From Promethearchaeia archaeon (lineage in GTDB: Archaea > Asgardarchaeota > Lokiarchaeia > Sigyniarchaeales > SOKP01): a DNA stretch of 64,000 nucleotides. Positions 24,541 through 33,620 of this stretch are shown in pieces. The stretch is from NCBI GenBank assembly GCA_029856145.1, contig JAHQWK010000001.1, positions 529,731 through 593,730 of the forward strand. Direction: 5' to 3'. The translations under genes and the position numbers were made by a program. Below the pieces are notes generated by a model. That model was given only the letters and a program-made list of their open reading frames with translations, was not told the origin of the DNA and searched no databases. Position 1 is the stretch's first letter. Each line of letters begins with the position of its first letter.

Positions 24541-26747
24541 GAATAAAGTTTAGCATAACCTTCTTGATTAGAGACAATTGCTATAAGTTCCGTCTCTTTT
24601 TCTGTAGCAGGTGCAAGGATTACTTCCTCCGCATCCCGAGTAACAGCAAAAAATTCACCGGTTGTTTGTAGTTGCCGGAACTGTATGTTTCCAAGTTGAC
24701 GCATCTTCGCGATTATCCCGCTGTATTGCTGTATATCCCAATGTGTTGTTAACATAAACCGTACAGCCTTTTTCTGGAAAGCGTATTCAGAAACAACCTG
24801 TAGAATCTCAGGAACTACATATGGGGTAACGATGATAATTGAAGATTTTACTCGATAAATTGCATCTTTTATAGCCGCAACCATGGCGTCTTTTCCAATC
24901 ACAGGCCATGTTGTAACCTTAGCTATTTCTGGAATCGCGCTAGAGGCGTTATGAATATCAGATAACTTACTTTCATTATTTTCACCTAATTCAGTAGCAT
25001 CATCGATTGAATTCATAAATTGTAAAGTAAAATCAGCTATAGCATCTTTAACATTTTGATTAGTATCTCTTGTAGTATTTGATAAACTATTTTGAAGAGT
25101 TTTTGCGTTTTGTTCATATTTAGACTTATGATCTAAGAGCATATCGGATAAAGTAGTGTCCATACCTTTAGCTTCAGCATTCCATAATCTAATTTCACTA
25201 TCAATTTTCTCTGAGCAATCTCTTTTACCATTATCAAAATTTGTATCGACATCTCTTGTCCAGTCAGCACTTATTCTTTTAATTTCAAGATCAAAATCAG
25301 TATAATGTTTTAAAGAATTTTCCTTATGATTTTTTATTGCGTCATCGTATTGTCTATGATGCGTTTTAAGTGAGCTTTCTAGAGAATCTTTTAATTTTAT
25401 TCTGGTGTCAGAACAATCTTTTACACCATTTTGTAAAGTATCATCTACTTCTCCAGCTAAATCAGTGGCAAGGGTTTCTAGTTGTGCTTCTATAGTTTCT
25501 TGAGCACGATAATCAAGATCGTTAGTTTCATTAGCTAATCCGTCATTTTCATTTACCATAGTATCAGTTACATCAGATTTTATAGTATCTGTGGTTCCTC
25601 GAGTATCTGTGATATAACCGTCGCAAGTCTTTGTAAAATCAGGTTTCATTGGTTCTGTATAATTTAATATATTTTGTATAGTTGTTTCATGTCTTGCTTT
25701 GTATTTTTTCTTTTTACCCATCCAGAAAAATCCTTTTTTTGCCATATCCTCTGAGAAGTCAGTAAACCTATTAGCATGTTCAAGTAAGTTATCAATTAAC
25801 GTTAGTGTCATACTTTTAAAATCATTTGTCTGGTCATTCAACGTTCTATGTCTCTCATCAACAGTGGCTTTTAGGCGTGTTTGGAGAGTATCAGTAGTAT
25901 TTTTCACATGATTAATGTGTTCTTTTAACAAGTTTGAAATTTTAGCTTTTAGATCAGTGATAACTTTTTCCATGCGTTCTAAATACTTTTCTAGGATTTG
26001 TTCCATTTTAGGTTTAAGTTGATTTGCGATATTTTTATGTCTTTCAACGTGCTCATCAAGTTCCATTTTTGATTCTTTATCTAAATTCTCAACTCTCGTT
26101 GAAAAATCACTTAATAAGTTCGCAATTAAAGTCGTAAGATTGTCTTTTGTTTTAGTGATTTCAGATTCATTTCTATTTACACTTGTTACTGAAATATTTT
26201 TTAAATTCGAATTTAGTGTATCCAAAATAGTATGAATATTACTTTCTAATGTCTTAGTAGTCTCAGTAAAACGATTAGTAGCACTATCAATTCGGTTCCT
26301 TTTAGTATTATTCTTTGAATCGGAGTCTTCGAAAAATACTTTGATTTGGGTATCAACAGCATTTTCTACTTCCCCAATACTTTTGTCTTGAATAGCTTCA
26401 AGCTTCTCAAATCGATTAGATTGATCGGCTAAGATATTATCCTTAATTTTGGCAATTTCATTTCTAAATTTTGCTGCTTCATTAGTAAATAATTCGAAAT
26501 ATGGCTGAAGTGGAATGTACCTATCAATAATACCTTCAACTTTCTTGAGGAAACCTTTCTCAACTAACCAATTAGTGACTTCTAATACAGTTTCATATGT
26601 TAGAGCTTCATTTCCTTCTGTTAAAGTCATGAATACTTCAGAAGGTGTTGCACGTGGAACTCTTAAATACACTAAATAGATGTTGATATGTTCCTCAGTA
26701 AAACCATATCGAGTGAATACTTCTTTAGTGAAATCTTTTAACGACAT
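24492..26747 (-). CDS. TrmB-like winged-helix / long coiled-coil / PLD-like C-terminal protein
   Basis: 751 residues in three parts. Residues 1-105: a TrmB-type winged helix (FTEEHINIYLVYLRVPRATPSEVF...ALTYETVLEVTNWLVEKGFLKKV). Residues about 110-620: an uninterrupted, Asp/Thr/Lys-rich coiled-coil region with apolipoprotein-like periodicity. Residues about 625-751: a TrmB/PLD-like sensor-type domain (AIKDAIYRVKSSIIIVTPYV, LTTHWDIQQYSG, FFAVTRDAEEVILAP), lacking a clear HxK motif. A soluble, filament-like DNA- or membrane-associated protein is suggested. The C-terminus may be frameshifted (separate entry). GGAG upstream of the ATG. Confidence 0.75.
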   Translation of the reverse strand: MSLKDFTKEVFTRYGFTEEHINIYLVYLRVPRATPSEVFMTLTEGNEALTYETVLEVTNWLVEKGFLKKVEGIIDRYIPLQPYFELFTNEAAKFRNEIAKIKDNILADQSNRFEKLEAIQDKSIGEVENAVDTQIKVFFEDSDSKNNTKRNRIDSATNRFTETTKTLESNIHTILDTLNSNLKNISVTSVNRNESEITKTKDNLTTLIANLLSDFSTRVENLDKESKMELDEHVERHKNIANQLKPKMEQILEKYLERMEKVITDLKAKISNLLKEHINHVKNTTDTLQTRLKATVDERHRTLNDQTNDFKSMTLTLIDNLLEHANRFTDFSEDMAKKGFFWMGKKKKYKARHETTIQNILNYTEPMKPDFTKTCDGYITDTRGTTDTIKSDVTDTMVNENDGLANETNDLDYRAQETIEAQLETLATDLAGEVDDTLQNGVKDCSDTRIKLKDSLESSLKTHHRQYDDAIKNHKENSLKHYTDFDLEIKRISADWTRDVDTNFDNGKRDCSEKIDSEIRLWNAEAKGMDTTLSDMLLDHKSKYEQNAKTLQNSLSNTTRDTNQNVKDAIADFTLQFMNSIDDATELGENNESKLSDIHNASSAIPEIAKVTTWPVIGKDAMVAAIKDAIYRVKSSIIIVTPYVVPEILQVVSEYAFQKKAVRFMLTTHWDIQQYSGIIAKMRQLGNIQFRQLQTTGEFFAVTRDAEEVILAPATEKETELIAIVSNQEGYAKLYSQFIGPIFQANSRPIK

Positions 26748-26807
26748 AAATTTTTCTCCATTAATTTGAATTTGAATTTAAATTAAATTAGATTTAAGAT
26801 GAATTCC

Positions 26808-26816
26808 TTATAAATA
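26808..26816 (-). promoter_or_regulatory. TATA box of the coiled-coil gene
   Basis: Minus strand ATTTATAAG about 60 bp upstream of the ATG at 26747, matching the archaeal TTTATA consensus. Confidence 0.4.
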
Positions 26817-26902
26817 TTGTAATTTGGAAATATTTAATAATATTTTCAAAATCATAATATTAAAACTTAAGTTCAAAGTAGCTTCAAGAATTAAAACAGA
26901 TA

Positions 26903-27106
26903 ATGGAACAAGATGGTAGAACAATAATTCAGGGACAACTTGGCTATCTTACAGCTACTAATGAAACTACGATCCCGATACTAGGGGCAAAAACAATTGA
27001 AAAAATTGAAGAGAACGCTAAAATATTGGAATTTGGTTCTCTATTATCAGATTTGGTAAAAAAAATTGATAATCTGTGGGCAGACAAGTTTAAATTAATA
27101 CCATGA
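26903..27106 (+). CDS. Hypothetical small protein
   Basis: 67 residues, not recognised; soluble, no Cys. It has a beta-like start (RTIIQGQLGYLTATNETTIPILG) and an amphipathic helical end (IEKIEENAKILEFGSLLSDLVKKIDNLW). Placed in an otherwise empty stretch with no competing frame. Weak upstream ribosome binding site. May be a small gene or chance. Confidence 0.4.
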   Translation: MEQDGRTIIQGQLGYLTATNETTIPILGAKTIEKIEENAKILEFGSLLSDLVKKIDNLWADKFKLIP

Positions 27107-27132
27107 GTTAATGGGGTTGTATAGAATATTAT

Positions 27133-27315
27133 TTGAAAATATTCATATTAATTAATCGATATCCTAATATAACACAATATTTCATAATTTACTTATTTGT
27201 AGGATGCTTTCTCAGTTTAATTGGGAAGAATTATTCCTTAATGCTTTTATTACCAACTTCTTTTTTTATAATTAGAACAAATTTGGTGTTTAAAAAAAAT
27301 TATGAAAAAATTTAG
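27133..27315 (+). CDS. Possible small membrane protein
   Basis: 60 residues from TTG 27133, hydrophobic with two possible membrane segments (about 14-32 and 36-48) and a basic tail, overlapping the next gene by 14 bp. No family. It could be a chance frame in AT-rich DNA; kept only because the composition is strongly membrane-like. Confidence 0.2.
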   Translation: MKIFILINRYPNITQYFIIYLFVGCFLSLIGKNYSLMLLLPTSFFIIRTNLVFKKNYEKI

Positions 27316-27982
27316 CAAAATAGCACTTGGATCTTTTGTCTTTCTTATGTTATTTTCGATATTCAATATTTCTAGTGTTTTAGCCGTTGAATCAAATGAA
27401 ATTATGGTTAATGAAGAAAATCTTTATCAATACCAGATTGAAGCTAATAATCAAGTAATGTTCAGGTTCATGCAACAAACTCGGTTAACATTCATGTCTA
27501 ACGTAGATCTTGAAGTAAACATAGAATGCGACGCATCAGAAATTGGTGTGAAATACTTTGAAATAGAAGTAAATGGTTCAGGACCCCTATTAATGAATAT
27601 GACTTGTACAGAAGAACAAGTACAACTTGGTTTAATGAAAGGATTTACTTACAGAATAAGAAACAGAAATAGATATTTATACGAAGAGGGATTCTGTGCA
27701 CAAATAAAATGCAATGGTACTTGTGATGCAAAACTTAAAATCCAAGCAAATCATCGAAATCAAAATGGACAATGGGCACATTACAATGAAAATTCTGAAG
27801 AATGGGAACTAGTACCAACTACAATAGAGGATGGATATTTAGTTGCTGAAACAAGCGATTTCTCTTATTGGACTATATTAATCCCACAACCAGATAATAC
27901 AATTTTGATTGTTGTTAGCATAGGAGGAATTTTAGGAATTATTGCTATTATTTCAGTGATGAATTATAAGAGAAGAAAGTAA
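27302..27982 (+). CDS. Secreted, membrane-anchored protein, paralogue of the outer domain of the next gene
   Basis: 226 residues: signal peptide (about 6-28), extracellular domain (about 30-198), C-terminal transmembrane helix (about 201-220) and basic cytosolic tail YKRRK. The outer domain shares order and spacing with the N-terminal domain of the following gene: 'EVNGSGPLLMNM' vs 'NNSNPLSLNI', 'GFTYRIRNRNRYLY' vs 'NFRFQYRYNCIYRI'. Five Cys residues are present, unusual here. It may bind the same ligand as the neighbouring membrane regulator or modulate it. ATG 27302 follows the previous frame's end; a 13-T tract follows the stop. Confidence 0.65.
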   Translation: MKKFSKIALGSFVFLMLFSIFNISSVLAVESNEIMVNEENLYQYQIEANNQVMFRFMQQTRLTFMSNVDLEVNIECDASEIGVKYFEIEVNGSGPLLMNMTCTEEQVQLGLMKGFTYRIRNRNRYLYEEGFCAQIKCNGTCDAKLKIQANHRNQNGQWAHYNENSEEWELVPTTIEDGYLVAETSDFSYWTILIPQPDNTILIVVSIGGILGIIAIISVMNYKRRK

Positions 27983-27993
27983 AAGATTTCAAA

Positions 27994-28006
27994 TTTTTTT
28001 TTTTTT
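27994..28006 (+). terminator. U-tract terminator, 13 T
   Basis: Run of 13 T residues 12 bp after the stop of 27302-27982; such U tracts are sufficient for archaeal RNA polymerase termination. The regulator gene that follows would need its own promoter, or read-through. Confidence 0.55.
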
Positions 28007-28050
28007 AAAAATTTTAATATAATAATATTTTAATATAATAATTAGAAATA

Positions 28051-29310
28051 TTGGAAAGAATACAGTTGGGTATTGTTAGTGTACTAAAAAGGAAAAACTA
28101 CAAGTATAGTGTTCTAGTTATTTTAATTATTTTCCTTGGGTTTAATTTCTTTCTTGTAAATATAAATGCTCGAAAAGAAACTATCGTTGGTTTTTCAACT
28201 CAAGATATGGTTCAACCAAATGAAAAAGTATCTTATCGTTTTCTAAATAATATAACTTTTGAAATTTCTTCAAATACTTTACTCAATCTTTCTATTGAAT
28301 ATGAAAATAATATTGAGGATCGTCAAACATATTTCATCATTAATAATAGTAATCCACTTTCATTAAACATATCTTCTAAAACGAGTTTACAGAACTTTGG
28401 TGTGATGCAAGCCCCAAAACAACCTCAAATGGGTAATTTTCGATTTCAGTACAGGTACAACTGTATCTATCGAATAAGTTCGAACACATCAATTGAGAAT
28501 GTAACCATTCGATATAGAAAACTTCAATATTATGGTTTAAATCCAGAAACTTCATATTCTTTAGCGATATTTGAGATTTCCCAAGATTCATGGGAATTAA
28601 TTGATACTTTCGAGCTTGTTAATGAAACAAGCTCAGAAACATATTTAGAAAGTTCTCTTTCAAATCTACAACAAGATACTGAATATTTTATTACTCTTTT
28701 TGAAGTTGGGATTATACAGGAGGATTGGAATTGGTTAATAATTACAATTTCTATAATTGGTATTGTTTCTTTAGTAATTTTAATTTCAAAAAGAGATTAT
28801 TTCCAATACTTGAGAACAAGAACAGTACCAATAGAGAAAGGAGCTCATCGATTAACCTTAGAAGATGTTTTGGAAAATGAAAATCGAAATAAAATAATCG
28901 ATTTAATTCTAAATGGACCTGGAATCCATTTTAATGAATTATTACGAAAAACAGGACTAGCAGCAGGAAATTTAGTGTGGCATCTCGATATTTTGCTAAC
29001 GTACAAAGTGATTGGCAAGAAAAGAATTGGAAATTTACTTGTTTATTTTCCTTATTATCAAAAAAACCCAATTTCAAATGTTGATATAACATTACAAAAA
29101 AGCAAATTGACTTTAGAAATCTTAAAAATGATTGAAAAGGATCCGGGAATTTGGAATAATCTAATTACTAAGAAACTTAAAGTTGATCACAAAACAATAT
29201 TATACCATATAAATAAACTAGAAGAGCTAGGCTTGATTAATTTTAAAAAGGAAGGAAGGAAAAAAAGAATATTTCCAAATCTAGAGTCGGATTATTTCAA
29301 TATTAAGTAG
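28051..29310 (+). CDS. Membrane-bound winged-helix transcriptional regulator with extracytoplasmic sensor domain
   Basis: 419 residues from TTG 28051. One N-terminal transmembrane helix (about 20-40), an outer domain of about 190 residues, a second membrane helix (about 227-248), then cytosolic winged helices: LEDVLENENRNKIIDLILNGPGIHFNELLRKTGLAAGNLVWHLDIL (about 270-315) and a second, IEKDPGIWNNLITKKLKVDHKTILYHINKLEELGLI (about 358-395). This is a one-component transmembrane regulator: ligand outside, DNA binding inside. The outer domain is related to the protein encoded just upstream, suggesting a signal/sensor pair. Target genes unknown. Confidence 0.75.
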   Translation: MERIQLGIVSVLKRKNYKYSVLVILIIFLGFNFFLVNINARKETIVGFSTQDMVQPNEKVSYRFLNNITFEISSNTLLNLSIEYENNIEDRQTYFIINNSNPLSLNISSKTSLQNFGVMQAPKQPQMGNFRFQYRYNCIYRISSNTSIENVTIRYRKLQYYGLNPETSYSLAIFEISQDSWELIDTFELVNETSSETYLESSLSNLQQDTEYFITLFEVGIIQEDWNWLIITISIIGIVSLVILISKRDYFQYLRTRTVPIEKGAHRLTLEDVLENENRNKIIDLILNGPGIHFNELLRKTGLAAGNLVWHLDILLTYKVIGKKRIGNLLVYFPYYQKNPISNVDITLQKSKLTLEILKMIEKDPGIWNNLITKKLKVDHKTILYHINKLEELGLINFKKEGRKKRIFPNLESDYFNIK

Positions 29311-29493
29311 ACAACATCTTCTCTTTTTAACATAAATGTGCAATTCACATCTCTTAATACTTTATCTTAAATTTCCTAATTGGGAAAAATTATACCTTAA
29401 CTCTTTATTAAAATTATTCTATTTTAAAAGTTGATAAAAAAATAATATAAAAGGTGTAGTGAAATTAGTGTAACTAATTTAAAAAAGGAAATA

Positions 29494-29892
29494 ATGATAT
29501 TTTTTGATTTACTATTTAAAAAAACTGATGCAATTTCCTGTAGTTTAATAGATCAAGAAGATAATGTTATAATCTCTAAAAATCAAGATTCAAACTCTCA
29601 AACTTATCAGGTTGAGCTTAAAAAATTATATAAGGTTATTAAATTAATATCAAAAAATTTTAAAACACTTTTAGATTATCAGACAAAAATCCAAACTATT
29701 ATGGTTTCTGAGATAAATAACATTGAAGATAAAGGATTTTTTCTTTTAATAAAATCTTTTAATGTAGATAAAACATTAATAGCTATTTTTCCTCCTACTA
29801 CCCCTCATCAAGATGCTTTTAATAAGTTCAAGAAGACAATTAAAATACTATCATATTATTTCAGTAAATTAGAATCCCCTCTTATTAGCTAA
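29494..29892 (+). CDS. Hypothetical protein, possible roadblock/LC7-like domain
   Basis: 132 residues, soluble. The start FFDLLFKKTDAISCSLIDQEDNVIISK has the hairpin 'gaI.asliD.edgvIis.' of roadblock/LC7 domains, and KGFFLLIKSFNVDKTLIAIF is a plausible second sheet, with a C-terminal helix. Roadblock-like proteins are abundant in Asgards and partner small GTPases; no GTPase gene is nearby. Low certainty. ATG at 29494; upstream 'aaaaaggaaata' is a usable ribosome binding site. Confidence 0.5.
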   Translation: MIFFDLLFKKTDAISCSLIDQEDNVIISKNQDSNSQTYQVELKKLYKVIKLISKNFKTLLDYQTKIQTIMVSEINNIEDKGFFLLIKSFNVDKTLIAIFPPTTPHQDAFNKFKKTIKILSYYFSKLESPLIS

Positions 29893-30129
29893 AAAATCTC
29901 TCGTATCAGATTTTTTTAAAGGCTGGCAAACCAGGATTTAATTTGAGGAGCACAACGAGTACTTAGATTTTAAATTAGGTATCGGCATCAATTTAGAAAT
30001 ATCCAATTTTCACATTATATATTTCGGAAAATAATCGAGAAGTGTTGAAAAGTGTTATAGGATATTAGAAAAGCATTTTTAATTGTTATTTGATTAGATA
30101 TTATTAAAAATATTAAATGAAATTTAAAA

Positions 30130-30633
30130 ATGATAGATCCAGAGGTATTTTTAAAATTTCTTAAAGGAAGAAGAAGTATTAGATCATTTCAAGATAAGTC
30201 AATAACAGAAAAAGAATTAGGAATGATTTTAGAAGCGGGAAGATGGACTCCCAGTGCTTCACACCGACAACCATGGGAGTTTATTGTGATAAAAAATAAC
30301 GAAATTTTAGAGAAAATCTCTAAAAATGCATTTTATGGTAAATTCATAAAAGAAGCACCAGTTGCAATTGCTATTGTCGGCAAGATTAAAACTAGTAGTA
30401 AGTGGTATTTAATCGATACATCACTAGTTTCAATGAATATGATGTTAATGGCATGGACCTTAGGAATAGGATCTTGCTGGATAGGAGCCATGAACAGAGA
30501 AAAGGTAAAAAACTTATTAGGATTAAAGGAAACTGATCATCTTTTAACTATATTACCTTTCGGTTATATAAAAGGGAGTATTCCAGAACCTAAACCCAGG
30601 AAACCTCTAAATAAAATAGTAAAAAATGTATAA
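30130..30633 (+). CDS. Nitroreductase family protein
   Basis: 167 residues, typical of the short FMN-dependent nitroreductase/NADH oxidase group. RRSIRSFQDKSITEKEL is the FMN-phosphate binding N-terminus, WTPSASHRQPWEFIVI the usual second motif, and LGIGSCWIGAMNREKV the central one; FGYIKGSIPEPKPRKPL is the common C-terminal Pro-rich end. Homodimeric, cytosolic, electron donor NAD(P)H; substrate unknown. Convergent with the M24 gene (14-bp gap). Confidence 0.93.
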   Translation: MIDPEVFLKFLKGRRSIRSFQDKSITEKELGMILEAGRWTPSASHRQPWEFIVIKNNEILEKISKNAFYGKFIKEAPVAIAIVGKIKTSSKWYLIDTSLVSMNMMLMAWTLGIGSCWIGAMNREKVKNLLGLKETDHLLTILPFGYIKGSIPEPKPRKPLNKIVKNV

Positions 30634-30647
30634 TTTTCTCAGAACAA

Positions 30648-31814
30648 TTATAGTGAAATTGTTATTTCTTCAAGAGTCTCTGGGGCTTTAGTTAACTTTT
30701 GATATCCTTCTTCTGTTATTAAAACAGTGTCAGAATGACGAAATCCGCCTATTCCTGGAATATATATACCAGGTTCGACACTTATTACCATATTTTTTTC
30801 AAAAGGTTTATCATAACCCTCAGCTAGAAATGGTGCTTCATGCCCCGTAATACCAAGACCATGTCCTGTACGATGTATGATATAATCACCATATCCTTTT
30901 TCTGTAATTAATTTCCTTACTTTTTTATCCACTTCACTCATAATTATACCTGGTTTGAGCATACCATATGCTAAAGCTCTTGCTTCAAACATCGCTTCAA
31001 AAGGTTTTATAGTCTCCTCGGGTACATGTCCTAAGAAAAAAGTTCTTTCAATCTCAACTCCATAACCATCTACCTGAGCAGATACTATTGAAACATGAGG
31101 ACCACCTTCTTCCATCTCTTTAAAGATATGTGGTATTAAGTGAGGGTCATGTGAAATTGATGGTGGCCAAACAGCTCCTGTAGTTTCTGTGGCTCTAAAG
31201 TTAGCATGGGGTATATCTTGTACTATTTTAGATGTCATAGCATCAGTGACTTCTTTATATAAGGCAAACTCAAGAATTTTTGGACGACATTTTTTTAGCA
31301 ATACCTTATGACCTTTATTCACTACTCTACATGCATGATAAATACGTCCAATCTCATAATCAGTTTTAATAATTCTGACATCGTCAATTATATCTGTTAC
31401 CACAATTTTTCCAGGAGTCTTATTAGCAATACCGATTGGTAATTCGGATTCAATTCCAACCTTAGCATCTAACTTAATTTGCTTCTGAAAATGATCATAC
31501 CAATTTTCACCGCTTTTAGCAGGAAATTCATAATATATAACAAATCCAAGTTCGCATCGAGCTCTAGATTCAAAATGACCCTTTTCTAATTGAGGGATCA
31601 ACATTTTTGGTATTCCTTCTTTCTCTATAATTAATAAAAAAGGGCGCTCATGCACATAAAAGGCAAAATTGGTTAAATAGTAGATATTTACGGGATTAAA
31701 TGAAACATAATAATCCAAATTCTTTGCTTTCATTAATGATCTGACCTTCTCTAGACGATTCGATAACTCTTCACTACTAGGAGGGCTTGTAATCGCTTTA
31801 AGTTTTATACTCAT
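30648..31814 (-). CDS. M24 (creatinase/aminopeptidase P) family protein with altered metal site
   Basis: 388 residues with the creatinase N-terminal domain (about 1-150) and pita-bread C-terminal domain. Of the M24 metal ligands, His in HRTGHGLG and Glu in VEPGIYIPG are kept, but the first Asp of the D...D pair is absent and the second reads Glu (DGYGVEIERTF), and the last Glu (usually R-I-E-D) is replaced in GGFRHSDTVLI. The same segments in creatinase read 'ALERT' and 'REHD', so a non-peptidase, creatinase-like C-N hydrolase is more likely than a dipeptidase. Substrate unknown. Divergent from the GH57 gene. Confidence 0.85.
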   Translation of the reverse strand: MSIKLKAITSPPSSEELSNRLEKVRSLMKAKNLDYYVSFNPVNIYYLTNFAFYVHERPFLLIIEKEGIPKMLIPQLEKGHFESRARCELGFVIYYEFPAKSGENWYDHFQKQIKLDAKVGIESELPIGIANKTPGKIVVTDIIDDVRIIKTDYEIGRIYHACRVVNKGHKVLLKKCRPKILEFALYKEVTDAMTSKIVQDIPHANFRATETTGAVWPPSISHDPHLIPHIFKEMEEGGPHVSIVSAQVDGYGVEIERTFFLGHVPEETIKPFEAMFEARALAYGMLKPGIIMSEVDKKVRKLITEKGYGDYIIHRTGHGLGITGHEAPFLAEGYDKPFEKNMVISVEPGIYIPGIGGFRHSDTVLITEEGYQKLTKAPETLEEITISL

Positions 31815-31891
31815 AATTTATATCTATAATTTATTAGAATATAATAATCATATAAGACTAAATTATAAATAAAACATTTATTTTCTTGAAA

Positions 31892-33484
31892 ATGACTCGT
31901 GGATATTTTGGTTTAGTTTTACATGGACATATTCCATGGTGCAAAAAATCCGGAACTTGGCCTGCAGGTGAAGAATGGCTCCTGGAGGCTATGAATGAGA
32001 CATATATTCCTTTTTTAAATATTTTAAGGGAATTAAGGGAGAATAGAATAAAAACAGCTATTACGATTAATATTACACCAATCTTGGCTGAACAATTAGC
32101 AGATGAATATATGAAACATCGATTTTCAGAATATATGGAAGATTTGATCTCAAGGGCAAAAAAAGACATTAAAAGGTTTGAAAACCATCCTGAGAGAAAG
32201 AAAATATCAGAGTTTTATCTAAAGAATTTTGAGTATGTATTAGATACTTTTTATCACAATTATTTTAGAGATACTTTAGGGAGTTTTAAATGGCTCCAAG
32301 ATGAGGGGATGATTGAATTAATAACATGTGGCGCAACACATGGTTTTTTACCACTTTTTGAGAGCGATTCTGGCATTTTTTCACAGATTCAGCTTGCTGT
32401 TGACACTCATAAACAGTATTTCCAAAAAGAACCTAAAGGTATTTGGCTTCCTGAATGTGCTTATAGACCAAAAAAATATAAAGATGGAAAGCTCCGAGAG
32501 ACTATTGATTATTGGTTAAATAATTCTAAAATAGAATATTTCTTTGTAGATTCTCACGGAATATTAGATGCTGAAATTATAGAGCAGAAGAATGATATAG
32601 GATTAAATATAAATTTTGGTTATAATTTAGAGACGGGTGTATCAGTGTTTGGTAGAAATAAAAAAACAAGTCAACAAGTTTGGGATGCAAAGATAGGGTA
32701 TCCTGGTAGTGAATATTATAGAGAATTTCATAGAAAAGATCATGAATCAGGATTATATTATTGGAGAATTACTAGCAAAGAATTAGGAGAAGGGGAAAAA
32801 CAACTATATAATATTGAGAAGGCAAAAAAAATGGTCAAGTCCCATGCTAATCATTTTGTTTCATTAATTTCTGAAGAATTAAATCAATTTTCAGAAAAAT
32901 ATGGACCTAAAGGAATTATAATTTCTCCCTATGATTTTGAGCTCTATGGTCATTGGTGGATGGAAGGTATACCTTGGCTAAAACAAATATTTGAATTGAT
33001 TCAATACCATGAGGATATAGAATTGATCAATATTAGCGATTACATATCTAAATTTAAAGACTATTTTTCAGTAATTAAAATGGGTGAGAGCAGTTGGGGA
33101 GAAGGGGGTCATTTTCAGGTTTGGAAGAATCCGGAACACAGTTGGATTTGGCCATATATCAATGGTTCAATTAAAGAGTTTGAAAATGTTTTAGAAAATA
33201 TTCCCAATCCAAATGATTGGGAAGAAAGAATTCTTAAGCAAATCGCACGGGAACTTATTTTAATGGAGGGTAGTGATTGGCCATTTCTTCTTTACACTAA
33301 GCAGGCAAAAGAATACGCAAATCAAAGATTTCACCATCATCACCAAAGATTCAATAAATTAATCTGGGCAGCTAAAGACTTTAACGATAAGAATCGGTTA
33401 ACTTTAGAAACTCTAGAAGAAATTAAGTCTATTGACTCTTGCTTTCAAGATATTAATATTAATTATTTTAAGAAAAATAATTGA
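31892..33484 (+). CDS. Glycoside hydrolase family 57 protein, probable 1,4-alpha-glucan branching enzyme
   Basis: 530 residues from ATG 31892 (a TTG two codons up is the only longer option). GH57 motifs in order: LHGHIPW (motif 1), CGATHGFLPL (2), IWLPECAYRP with nucleophile Glu188 (3), ISPYDFELYGHWWMEG with acid/base Asp348 (4), and the C-terminal helical domain with WPFLLYT and HHHHQRF. The ATHG and WW layout fits the branching-enzyme subgroup, which makes alpha-1,6 branches in glycogen-like glucan. Suggests storage polysaccharide. Cytosolic, no signal peptide. Divergent from the M24 gene. Confidence 0.9.
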   Translation: MTRGYFGLVLHGHIPWCKKSGTWPAGEEWLLEAMNETYIPFLNILRELRENRIKTAITINITPILAEQLADEYMKHRFSEYMEDLISRAKKDIKRFENHPERKKISEFYLKNFEYVLDTFYHNYFRDTLGSFKWLQDEGMIELITCGATHGFLPLFESDSGIFSQIQLAVDTHKQYFQKEPKGIWLPECAYRPKKYKDGKLRETIDYWLNNSKIEYFFVDSHGILDAEIIEQKNDIGLNINFGYNLETGVSVFGRNKKTSQQVWDAKIGYPGSEYYREFHRKDHESGLYYWRITSKELGEGEKQLYNIEKAKKMVKSHANHFVSLISEELNQFSEKYGPKGIIISPYDFELYGHWWMEGIPWLKQIFELIQYHEDIELINISDYISKFKDYFSVIKMGESSWGEGGHFQVWKNPEHSWIWPYINGSIKEFENVLENIPNPNDWEERILKQIARELILMEGSDWPFLLYTKQAKEYANQRFHHHHQRFNKLIWAAKDFNDKNRLTLETLEEIKSIDSCFQDININYFKKNN

Positions 33485-33555
33485 AACTCATTTCAATATT
33501 TTAATTTTGTGTTATTATCCCTAACATACCTAAATATCAATTCAATTTAAATTAG

Positions 33556-33579
33556 TTCACGTGAATTATGCATATTCAC
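33556..33579 (+). promoter_or_regulatory. Overlapping palindromes upstream of a membrane protein gene
   Basis: TTCACGTGAA (33556-33565) is a perfect 10-bp palindrome and overlaps GTGAAT...ATTCAC arms (33561-33566 and 33574-33579) flanking ATGCAT. Located 40 bp before the ATG at 33621, a place for an operator; could be chance in AT-rich DNA. Confidence 0.3.
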
Positions 33580-33620
33580 TAAATTTAAATTTGTTAAAAA
33601 ACTTATTTAGAGATGATTAG

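Noticed and set aside
29920..29960. Slightly GC-richer stretch with a CTGG-CAAA-CCAG hairpin, a possible small RNA
   Set aside because: Only a 4-bp stem and no tRNA, C/D-box or H/ACA features; I could not build a credible RNA from it.
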